DNA of 64,000 nt, taken from positions 22,504,501 to 22,568,500 of the forward strand of contig JAYKKI010000006.1 in the NCBI GenBank assembly GCA_039881145.1, written 5' to 3'. Each line of letters starts with the position of its first letter. Within the stretch, counting starts at the first letter, position 1. The DNA is from Druceiella hillmani (lineage: Eukaryota > Arthropoda > Insecta > Lepidoptera > Hepialidae). Below the pieces are notes generated by a model. The model made no database searches, was not told where the DNA came from, and worked only from the letters and a program-made list of their open reading frames with translations. Made by a program: the position numbers and the translations under genes. Below, in pieces: positions 48,597 to 58,934 of this stretch.

Positions 48597-50711
48597 GCTG
48601 TATTTTTGATGAAAAATTTTCAATGAAATCGGTAAATAAAAGAAATAAATATTGTTTGTCTGGGAAAAAAATCGTTTTCCTCAAAATAACATTTAAATAT
48701 TTTGTGTCTTCTTTTTAAATAATATCGATGTAACTAGTCGAGAAAAACTTACTGATAGTTAAAATTGATTCGACTAATGTCACTGAACTTTAACATAATA
48801 ATTTAATCACTGTTCGAACTTCATATAGAGCTAGTCGCCTACATGATAAAAATATTAATAATTTAAATTTTCCTCAATGTTTTAGTAGATGAAAATTTAC
48901 TGATTTCGGATTTCAAATATTTAATCGCGATAACAAGAACTTAGCTCAATATTTAAGTCAATAACAAAAACGGCTTTGCCCCCAAGTAAAACTACATCAA
49001 TTAATTTGTTTAAACCTAATTTATATTTATTAATTAAGAAAATTTTAATTCTGACTTATATCTCATATCTGCTTTATTAAGCTAAATAAAATACGGTTAT
49101 AATATAGGTTTAAAAACGTTTCCAATGTGGAACAAAATATCACATTTATCTAGAATAGAACCTATATTCACATAATTTCAAATTAAGGTTTTTTTAGAAA
49201 TAAAATAACAATATTTAACTTGGTTTGTAGTGTAGTGAAACTGTAATTAGAATTTGATAATATTTTAAGTACACTTGGGCAACATTATACTGATAGGAAT
49301 ATAATTTACTACCTATACTGCAATAGAGTTAGGGGAAGATACTGTAATTAGAATTGGATACTATTTTAAGTACGTGTGGGCGACATGATACTGATAAGGA
49401 TACATTCTACTGCCCATATACATATAACTGGACGAAGAAATATTATAAAGAGAATTCGTTTCAAATTTTGAGCGAGTTTTGCTAGCTATGTACTTGCTAT
49501 CACTATTGACTCTGGCATTCGTAGAATAGTTTTATGACATCGTATCCTTAGGAAAATATTACGGTTTGAAAATATACATGTATTATGCAAACATAGCAGA
49601 GTTTCCAATATACGAATTAATATTTCACTTGTTTTGCCATGTAATTTTGCTGGCAATAGTTTTGGAGATTTTTTTTACTTATTTACACATGGAGAAATAT
49701 TTATGAAAGTTGACAGTAATTATTCCTAAAACCCACAATTTTAATGATTAAAATGTAACAGTTTCGGTACAGTACTTTGTTTATTATTAAAGCATCAGGT
49801 CTACAGTTTTAACAATTTTTTGTCCACAAGACGTAGGGTCAAATTTTGTTATACCATATTATTGATTAATATTCCCCAAAATTTCTTCAAATATTACATT
49901 TCTTAAGCAAATAACTTAGAAAGTAATTTCTGTCTGTACCTTGGGCGAAATTCTTTTACAATCATACATGCTGTTAAATTTCTAAGATTTTCCAAATTAT
50001 CTTCAAACCCGTATTTAATTAGGTAACTGTCTAGACAATAAACTAATTTATTGTTCCCCAACTTGGCATAACTTGACGATATAATTGATATTTAAAATCC
50101 ATCAAAATTTGAATCTAGAAGATTGAGAAGTTTACTTGCTCGAATAATGCACTATAAGTTTATTTACCCTTCTTATTCATACACTCTACCTAATGCAAAA
50201 GCCTTTAATAGCCAACTTGCAAAACAAGAGCGGCGATCAATTTGATCATGACATTGTGAGATTATTACCCATAAATGTCTTAAAAACACAATGTCCAGTT
50301 AAAATGTGTGAAAAGATTCTGAAAGATTCATTCTTCCTTGAATTTACTTTTTTTTACTTATTTTGGACCCACTTCTGTAAGTCATGAAAATTTATTAAAT
50401 TCTCTTACTTTTTGAAATGTTTAAATAAATTAGAGCAATTAATTTCTATTTAATTATTTTCAGTTTCTATTTATGTACTAATTAAACTAGACTTCTACTT
50501 GCTCGTACTTAAATAACCCATTTTATTATGGCCAAGTGCTCGAAAGTAAATAAAGGTTCAAAAGTGAAGACCCATTCCCTAAATGCTATTTTTGCAATAT
50601 ATTAGTACGGATTTTTAAAATTGATTGTATGATTATTATATGTACAAAAATAATTAAAAATAATTTGCGACATGTTTGCTGGTTGAGACACAAGGTCTTG
50701 GTAAAGAACTT

Positions 50712-50765
50712 AAAGAAAGTAAAAATAATACTACATCACGTAGTTTCATTTAATTGTGAATAATG
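50712..50765 (-). repeat. Dispersed repeat end (same family as 10553 and 17239)
   Basis: The reverse complement begins 'TTCACAATTAAATGAAACTA' and continues 'CGTGATGTAGTATTATTTTT', almost identical to 17241-17280. It lies in copy B only; copy A (about 29040-29070) lacks it, so this is a post-duplication insertion of a mobile element fragment. Confidence 0.7.
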
Positions 50766-50789
50766 AATTTCTACAAAATTAACGCTAAA

Positions 50790-51310
50790 TATATTCAAAT
50801 TCTTAGCGATAAATTTTAAAAGTTGCAAAATTCTTACAACAAATATTTCATGAAGTTTGTTGGCATATAAATATGACCAGTTTGTTTAGTACAATCGGCG
50901 GCATACAGGGAATATTCCCTATACTGCCGATTATACTAAAATAACTGGTAATTTTCATATGCCACTCTCCCAACAAATTTGTAAACTTATTCAATTAACT
51001 GACAGATTATTTGATCATCAATATCTGTTTTAATCTTACGTCATACTGGTACTTAAAAATAATTTTAAATTGAAAAGTCATCTAGAAAAATGAAAATCAT
51101 ACAAGCGCGTATAAATTCACGCACTGGTTCTTCCGTAATTTTTAAGTATACAGCATGTTCATTATCTACTAAAAAAATCATGACACACAAACAGACGGTT
51201 ATCCAAGAGGAAAAATTATGTTTGAGATTTTGACCCAATTGAGCCAGAGCGTACTTAGTGTGGACAATTTTAAAACTTTAAATCTCCTCAATAATTTTTA
51301 GTCACTCATT
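50790..51310 (+). repeat. Module a, copy 4 (truncated, with inverted duplication)
   Basis: Counterpart of 29070-29975. The TATA-like string reads 'TATAAATATGACCAGTTT' (50866-50883). The module is interrupted by an inverted copy of its own promoter-like segment (50914-50980) and its 3' part is shortened after 'GTGTGGACAATTTTAAAAC'. Confidence 0.75.
50853..50980. repeat. Long inverted repeat, arms about 61 and 67 bases
   Basis: The centre is 'GGGAATATTCCC' (50908-50919). Reading outward, the left arm ('AAGTTTGTTGGCATATAAAT', then 'ATCGGCGGCATACAGG') matches the reverse complement of the right arm ('AAATTTGTTGGGAGAGTGGC', then 'ATCGGCAGTATAGG') at about 80%. No such inversion exists in copies 1-3 of module a. 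The arms have accumulated differences, so it is older than the perfect hairpins elsewhere. Confidence 0.88.
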
Positions 51311-51539
51311 AGATTATTTAATAAAAAATCTCTAATTATGAAAAATTTAAACTTACTTAATTTTTTATGAGTGGATAAAGTTAGGTGTAATTTAAACGTC
51401 TCAAGGCTTCTATTTCATATTTTATAAAATCTCAACACTCCATTTTATCTTATTACTAGATTCGAAGCATTAGATTCTCACTTATGACATCCCCACAAAT
51501 TTTGCTTGAGATCACTCTTACTCTTCCTCTTTTTAAACA

Positions 51540-51930
51540 GAGCACTAAATTCTACAAGTATTTTTTCTTTATCATCACCATCATTATAAGTCGGAAGACA
51601 TCCACTGCTGAACATAAGTCTCTCTCATAGCTTCCCTCAAAGATTGATAATGACCTTCACTAGAATATCCGTCTACCCATCGGGAGACAATCCCATTCTA
51701 CATCTCCTGGTCCACCGTCTCCAATCGAAAACGTTCGCCTTGCCTTTTATGGCCTGCCCATTTAGCCTTCAGCTTGTCAATGCTACCATCTATGTCGGTT
51801 ACTTTTGTTCTTCTACGGATCTCAGTATTGTGAACATAGATATTTTTCTTTATTTATTTATTATGTACGTTCCTAAACACTGGAATAAATTGATTTTAAT
51901 GTCTGGAACACACCGTTGATTTATGTTTTC
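51540..51930 (-). pseudogene. LINE reverse transcriptase C-terminus, broken (copy B, module 4)
   Basis: Counterpart of 30190-30580. The plus strand carries 'GGAAGACATCCACTGCTGAA', 'TATCCGTCTACCCATCGGGA' and 'CGGTTACTTTTGTTCTTCTA', whose minus-strand translation gives the 'RRTKVTDI' and 'RRMG(R)' elements of the lepidopteran RTE-like C-terminus. Its position relative to module a is the same as in copy A, so the insertion predates the block duplication. Confidence 0.78.
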
Positions 51931-53447
51931 CAAAATGGTCTGGAGAACAATTCTCATTTCCTTTATCATTATTTTGTCTCTTATCCTGTTTCTCTTGTCT
52001 GTCGATATCAGCATTTACATTATTTATTTATATAGCATTAGCTATACCAGCAGCTTTAGTGACATGGATCTAAAGTTTTTGTTGCGTTGGGTAACAAATT
52101 CTTACAGCTATATAAACTATAACCGAACTATGTATAAATACTTCTTGCGATGGATAAGCTGACGAAAAATAGTAATATATTAAAGATCCATTTTGATCTT
52201 ACGTTCTTTGTCACTTTGTACATAATATTTATAAGCATTTACGTAAATTGTTTTCATTATTAGAATAGTGTTATTTTTAAAATAATTATGAAATGAAAAA
52301 AAATTATCAAAAATCGTTGAGAAGTTTTTATGTGAGGCGTGTACAATGTTACAAATAAGCAAACCACAACTTTTTAATATATTTTTTTTATTTAAGTATT
52401 TTTGCTTAGTTATATTCAATGTTTTCACAAGTTCAAATAGTTTGTAATATTTTGGTGGATTAAGAGACCGGTGATAAAACGATAGGTTCACCTGCTGTAT
52501 AAAAGCAAAGAAAATAAGTTAAATCCAATATTTGCAGAGAAAATTTCGGATCAAATGATGAGTAACACAAAGGATATTGGTATTATTATATTTATTAACA
52601 ATGATATTATTAAAGGGTCATTAGTGCTTACGGGTATAAAATTATTATCATAAATTGAGAATTTTTTTGAATCGCATTAATTTAAAAATAATTTGTGATT
52701 AAAATCAACATACACGTCATTATCTATTCCAAAACGTAGCATAATTCCTCTAAGATTTGACTCGGCATATTGTACAAAACAATGAAATATTTTATTAAAA
52801 TTTACTCTGTCTCAGCTCTCAAATTTCTATATAACCTGATATCACTGAATTTATCAAATTCTCTATTTCTCTTTCATTCAATATCTCTAAATTATTAACT
52901 TCATTTTTAATATAATCCAAATCAATTCCAAACAAACGAAGCTAAATATCTGTGTCCTGATTTTTTTTCACAGAATTTATAATACGACGCTTATATTGAG
53001 CATACCACCTCACAAAGTTCATATCATTTATAGCTTCATGAATATTAATAGGTAGCACAAACTTAACGTATAAATAAAGATATTTAGTATCAAAACAACG
53101 AATACTTTGAAGGACTCTTAAACCAGAAAATTCGGCGAGATCTGTATCTTAAACTAACGTAAATCGTCCTTTATGACCCTCAAATTTAATACATTATTTT
53201 AATTTTACATAATTTTCAATTGAATGGGAAAGTGGCTCATTTTATATTATGACCTATTCTTATTTTACAATAGATTTCAGAATATTAAAATTAGTTCGAT
53301 CATCTCGAACTATTAAATAGATTTAAAATATCATATGCATCATGCTCTATTTATATTTCGTTTTTTATAATGCTTGAATTCTAAGACTAAACAATCTTAC
53401 ATAAAATACTACAAATGAACCAATTATAGGAAATTAAATATAAGGCG

Positions 53448-53487
53448 TATTTTAGAGTAATATATCATATTTTAGAGTAATATAGCA
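53448..53487 (+). repeat. 20-bp tandem duplication
   Basis: Two 20-bp units, 'TATTTTAGAGTAATATATCA' and 'TATTTTAGAGTAATATAGCA', side by side; one mismatch. Copy A has no duplicate at the equivalent place (about 32400). Confidence 0.9.
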
Positions 53488-54365
53488 TACGTATAACTTC
53501 ACAAAAAAACACAATCATTTCTGAATAATTCAAACGTTTCAGTAATTAAATACACCACAATAAGTCTAAGCGATTTTTTTTATTTTATTCTGTCGTAAGC
53601 TTGTAAAAGACGACTTTCTTATAGTTACTTCACTTAAGGTAGTAATTTATTATCAAAGATATTTAATGTCATTTTGGTACGCTGAGTATAGATCTAATAT
53701 ATCAATAAGAAAACATCATCGCTTATATATATGATGTATATTAGCAATGAGGTACTTTTTTACATAATGACAACGATTAACGGATTATGTTTTAACTACA
53801 TTTACATATCCTTATGAAGTTAAAAGTCAATATTGTCATTATTTCATGTGTCAATGTGGTAGATATGAAATTTAAATTTTAGTTTTCATCATACAATATT
53901 TCGGTTACAAGTTAGAAATGAAGCCTCAAAATAGTTTAAAAAGGACAGTATAATTTTTATTAATACTTGTGAATGCATTGTATTGTCTTTTAATAATTGT
54001 TTCCCTGAAAATACTTGCAAATGATTTATTCATTATTTTCACAACAAATTAAAAACAATATATATTAATAGTATATTACTATTGATCTATTTAATCATTA
54101 ATAACGCGGTTTCAGTTCTGTGTTTTACGGTTTTCTTTAGGAGACCAAAGAAAATTAATTATAGTTTATGAAAAAATATATCAGTATATCCTGAAGCTTT
54201 AAATTTACATGAATATTTTGATTGCATAGGATTTTACTTGCTTTTAAAATCTTTGAACTTTGTGTATGTAGATATCACGTATTGCTTTATCGTTTAACAT
54301 AGAATAAAAAAATTAATTAAATAAAAAAAAATTAAATCAAGTAAAAAGTCACGTTTACATATGTG

Positions 54366-54411
54366 CACACTTGCACAAGTAGTAAGTTACAATACTACTT
54401 GTGCAAGTGTG
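54366..54411. repeat. Perfect 19-bp inverted repeat, 8-base loop
   Basis: 'CACACTTGCACAAGTAGTA' (54366-54384) and its exact complement (54393-54411). 'GTAGTAAGTTAC' follows at 54411-54422 and 'AAGTAATAACTTAC' at about 54437, so several local inverted and direct copies of the same string are present. It has no counterpart in copy A. Confidence 0.93.
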
Positions 54412-54826
54412 TAGTAAGTTACACTAGTACTTATGCAAGTAATAACTTACATACTTCATCTATTCCTAGAAGTTACCTGTAATTTTTGGAGAAAAGAAAG
54501 AAAAGGTAAATTACTGCAAATTAGGTAAAGATATACTTTTCTCTGCTACATTTGGAAACTTAGTCAAAGGCTTAATCCTTGGTTTTACTGATTCCAAATG
54601 GTGCGACTTGAACAGTGACAGATATTTTATATAAAAACGTCGTATAAATACATGCACAATTTAATTTTTTTATTATAAATTTAAAACCCGGAATACATAC
54701 TGTTTTCGAACATACGTTTGAACAGATAATGATTCTCTACAAGAATAATATGAAAGGGATAAACCAAATATATACGAGAATTGTCAATATTGCATATAGT
54801 ACATATAATCTATAGCCGATGACGGC

Positions 54827-55035
54827 TGAGATCAAAGATTTAGTGGATGAACTCGACTCTCCGACTACGCCAACGCCGTTTAGGCAGATATAAGTTCTAT
54901 GCTTCGATATCTATGAAGCACGTAGCAGTCTAAAGGCTCTCAAAACGTTTGTCGACCTCTTTACCTTGTCATATATGGCAAAGTGCAAAAATGGAGTAGA
55001 GTTAGCGAAATTTATGATGTGTGATATAAAATACA
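54827..55035 (+). pseudogene. Unidentified coding-like island, copy B (one stop)
   Basis: Counterpart of 34007-34215. From ATG at about 54826 it reads 'MTAEIKDLVDELDSPTTPTP' and 'FRQI', then a TAA where copy A has CAA. It continues in the same frame as 'VLCFDIYEARSSLKALKTFV' and 'DLFTLSYMAKCKNGVELAKF'. The frame here is continuous except for that stop, whereas copy A has the sense codon but a frameshift. Complementary lesions suggest a once-open frame of at least 70 codons. There is a G+C-rich patch upstream and A+T-rich DNA after. I do not recognise the family. Confidence 0.4.
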
Positions 55036-55789
55036 CAAAATTTACGTACTGTAATTTTGACAATGGAGACTGTAGTCCTTACATAATATAACTTAAAAAG
55101 TTTGAAGCCGAAATTTGTGAAAGTATAAATATACATCTTGTTATTTTATTTGCTTTTACCAATTTTATTTTATTTTGAACTAGACATATACTTGCGGCTT
55201 AATTCATTAATTTTTCTGTTTTATTATTTACTTTTGCAACAATATCACATGCGTTGCAAATTTTTCATTGACAATGGCAAAAATAGTATGAAAAATAATT
55301 ATCAGTGGGAGCAAAGTATGTAGCCTCCAGTTAATCATGTCATTTTCTTTATTGCAAGGCTGATAATTTTCATTTGGTTGACTTTTTAAGCCTTATTAAG
55401 ACAGGTTAACTATTTTTACAATATTTACTAAATAAAATAAAGAGAAATTTATTTAAATTTACATTTATTTATATTTTATATTATATAATTACAATATATA
55501 AATCTACTTAGAGATAGGCCAACATAAAAAAACAGAAAAAAGAAATCTTCTATTTTTCCTTGGACTTTAAATAGTAAAAAATTTCATGCAAAATCCATAA
55601 TGATGATACCGGTCAAGTCAGTATACAGTCGGAAGGACAAAAATTCCATAAGTGTTTGGTTTTTTTCCAGTTTTTTAATGTTTGTGGCACGATGAAAAAT
55701 TTTGAATTTTATTTATTTCAATAAGCTGAAATGTCTAAATTACTATAATTTTACAGGTATACAGGTAGATGTTACTTTATATATTAGAT

Positions 55790-56560
55790 TGACTAGTAAG
55801 TTGTTTGCCACACATTCGGAACTCATCTAGAAAAATTCTCGAAACTTCTAGAAAGTTTTACTGTAGGGTATAACTAGGCGAAAGTGCGGTCAGTTGACAA
55901 CAGTCAGCGCCGAAGCTTTAAGCGAATTACATAAAAAATATTGGATTAAAATCAAAATGCACGAATTGTGAAGTTTCAAAATACGGCGTATGGCTACCCC
56001 ACGAGTTGGCATCATGTCACCTTCAGTACAGAGTTGATACTTGTCAATAGTTATTGACATTGAAACGTAACTTCGACTGGCTGAATCAATTAGTAATTGT
56101 CGATAAGAAGTGTGTTACGTACGTTAACCATACACGCAAACATCAATGGCTTGGTGTTGAAGAAACAGGAATTCCAGTATCCAAACCTGAAATAAATTCC
56201 AAGAAGGTAGTGCTCAGCTGGTGGTGGAATCTCAAGGGTAATATTCGTTAGAAGTTTCTTCCAAAGGAATCTAAAATGAATGTGGATATTTACTGTGAAC
56301 CATTCAACCGGTTAGCTGACAAATTGATTAGTCAACAGGATGGAGTTTATTTCTATATTATAATGCTAGACCATATGTTGCAAAACGTATTTGTGATAAA
56401 TTAGAGGAGTTCGGCTGGGTTATATTCATTCATCCACCATATTCGCCGGATCGCAATATCCGGCGAATATGGTGGATCCGCCCTCTGATTATTATTTATT
56501 CAGGGCCCCAAGTTACCATTTATGTAAAAAAATCGATGTTGATAAAAGTGGCTAAAACTC
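55790..56560 (+). pseudogene. mariner element relic (family 2), copy B
   Basis: Counterpart of 34890-36010 with the N-terminal helix-turn-helix part deleted (about 330 bp lost near 55955). The frame 56054-56251 gives 'NQLVIVDKKCVTYVNHTRKH' and 'WLGVEETGIPVSKPEINSKK' then 'VVLSWWWNLKG', matching the first-Asp block 'VTGDEKWxxYxNxxRKxxWL' and 'KVMLSVWWxxKG'. 'LADKLISQQDGVYF' and a frameshifted 'HDNA' block follow. The third catalytic Asp survives in 'PSDYYLF', unlike in copy A, but a fold-back insertion (56452-56477) disrupts the segment before it. Confidence 0.8.
56432..56477. repeat. Perfect 20-bp inverted repeat inside mariner, 6-base loop
   Basis: 'ATCCACCATATTCGCCGGAT' (56432-56451) is the inherited coding sequence for the HPPYSPD motif. 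56458-56477 is its exact reverse complement, separated by CGCAAT. Copy A (about 35797-35828) has the left arm followed directly by 'GTTGCGCCCTCTG', showing that the loop and right arm are an insertion of about 25 bases. Confidence 0.95.
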
Positions 56561-58544
56561 TATATAGAGTTAGTATTATAATTCTATATTTTCATAATAA
56601 TGTCATTCATAAAAAAGTGTATTCCAAATAACATTTTCGAAGCACATGTATGTTAACGACTAAACACGTGATTGTTGTATTGGTTGTGACGTTGATTTGG
56701 CAGAATTCCACCCCTTTAAAGAATATGATGATAAAACAAGTTGCCTATTTGTTCGTAAATTATGTCCCTATAACCTGAACTTCGTAAACATCAATTGTCC
56801 TTACAAATGAAACCTAGTCCTCCATCATCCAAATAAGCAAAGAACAAAATGGACTCCACCTACCCCATTACCAAAATAATATGTTGCGTAGCCTACTCAT
56901 TACCCCTTCCTATCGCATCCTTCTCAGATATGTACGTGACGTATAACTTTATGATCCAAAATAGTGACGTGCGAGAGTGTGCGCCTGGTAAATGTACGAG
57001 TATATGTTCCGCATAATATATTACCGGCTTATGTTGTTAGTAATTCTTATCTGAATTAACCTATAATGTGAAGTATATATTTAGAGGTGACAAGACAATT
57101 AAGCAATATGAATACAGAAATCGAAACAATTTAAGTCTGGGAGAACTAGTAGTTCACATTTGAGAAGCTCGAAGCACACAGTATCTCCTCTGAAGTTGAA
57201 AGGGTGTTAACTCATATGGTAGCCAAACCGTTTCTCAAAGTATGAAGTTGTTTATGCAGTGCAGTATAAGAGCATGAAAATAGCTCTGCAAAACAACGCG
57301 AAGTTAATTGGAATTTTTTAACTACGAATATTTTTATAATGAATGAAATTTTTTTAATTAGTCACGTGGGATACTAATTGCAATAAAATTTATACTAACC
57401 TTCAGAAATTAATTGCCATTTAATTTGAATTTCAATCATATGATGCAAGCAGCTTTTGTGTAACATATTTTTTACTTGTATTTTCAAAAGGTTAGTTATC
57501 TAAATATGGAGTAAAGGATTCCGTCTGAAACAGATATTTTATTGAAATTAAAATATGTCGAATCTGATGTCATGCCACATAAGAAGTCCATTTGATTATG
57601 TAAAAGAACATGAATTGAACTTTAAAAAAAATTCTCGTCAATAAAGTGTTTGTGCACTACTTAAATAAAGTTTAAGTTATACATTCGTACGTATTTCTAA
57701 ATTATGTGTGTAAGTATGAGAAAAGAAATTGATACTTTTGCATGTCTTATTTAAAATATAATGATTAAATCAAAATATAGTAACAATAAGAAAAGTCCAA
57801 AAAAAAGGATTGTTTTACCAAAATTATATTTATTTCGCTTATACTTTTCTCTTTTTGTTGTTAATGCTGGTCGCGAAACATTTTCTCATTTAGCAACAAA
57901 TGTTGTATTAGGCGAAATTTATTCCTTTCTAACTGTCGACTTATTTTCCATCAAAAAATATTTATAATAATGAGGTCTCGTAGACCTGAATAAAAGCACT
58001 AATACAAGTTTGAATATTCTTCGTAGCGTTTACTTAGTAGCAGAGATAAAAAAGGATATAAAACAGCAAAATGAGCTACAAAAGCAACTTGATACCCGCC
58101 ACTCTACTTATTGTCGATGGGGGAATGCTTTTATACTTCCTCTGAAAGACTGTACTCCACTTCAGTATATTTCACTCTACTATACCTGTGAATAAAACGT
58201 CCATATAAATCACTCTTGTAGAAATGTATTAAGTTGGTAATTATAAACCTCGATTCTTTTATTACGCCTTTGATATAAACGTAAAAATGATTTTTATAAA
58301 TATCAAAAAACCGTCACGTCCTTATTAGTTGTATGCAAATGTAATTTTAACCACCAGCAATAGAAAATTCAACCTTAAATAAATCTTCTAAATTTACCAG
58401 CACATTCGTTCGTATTACAATTTTAATATTTAAGAATACATAGAACATCTCACATACTGAATTATTTGCAAGTATTATTATAATTTTTGCAAATTTAAAT
58501 GTATAGCTTTTATAGGCATAATTTACATAATTATTTTCATAATT

Positions 58545-58920
58545 TTGGTTCAGTAGTTTTAAAAATAGGTATGGAAGCGATGTATTTTTTATTTCATATT
58601 TTTTCAATATGTATTTTGGGATATGCCATGTAACATTACGAAAAGATATTTTTGAGATTCTTGTAACCAATATTGTCATAAGACATGTAATTAAAAAAAT
58701 GCAAATGCTTTATTTTAGTTTTCAAAAATTAGTCATGAACATCTTGAGCGTTAACAAATGAAATAAATGCTAGTTAATATGTTTTTATCGTGTTGGAAAA
58801 TTAAAAATTTTTAACTCGAAACGTTTCTGAGGAAAACGGCTGCAATAGATAAACAAATCGACGGTCATGTGAGTGATGTAACAAGGGTTGCGACGACTAT
58901 GCCCATGTTTTCCAGCGATA
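58545..58920 (+). repeat. Dispersed repeat, family c, copy 4 (diverged)
   Basis: 'TTTTGGTTCAGTAGTTTTAA', a 'TTACGAAAAGATATTTTTGA' block and 'GTTTCTGAGGAAAACGGCTG' follow the order seen at 22720-23060. It lies outside the duplicated blocks, so family c is a dispersed repeat rather than solely part of the local duplication. Confidence 0.55.
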
Positions 58921-58934
58921 AGATCGCTGGAAAA
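58908..58934. repeat. Perfect 12-bp inverted repeat, 3-base loop
   Basis: 'TTTTCCAGCGAT' (58908-58919), loop AAG, exact complement (58923-58934). It lies at the end of the family-c repeat. Confidence 0.9.

Larger units (their letters stand above)
42260..57775 (+). repeat. Segmental duplication, copy B (about 15.5 kb)
   Basis: Direct-orientation counterpart of 21325-37040. Differences from copy A: a LINE-bearing segment at 43840-44400 absent at the equivalent site of A; mariner family 1 at 47860-48660 where A has modules e and f; loss of about 330 bp inside mariner family 2; and several copy-specific small tandem and inverted duplications. Similarity ends at about 42260 and 57775. The spacing between corresponding points falls from about 20.9 kb to about 20.7 kb with local excursions to about 22 kb, reflecting these indels. 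Confidence 0.9.
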
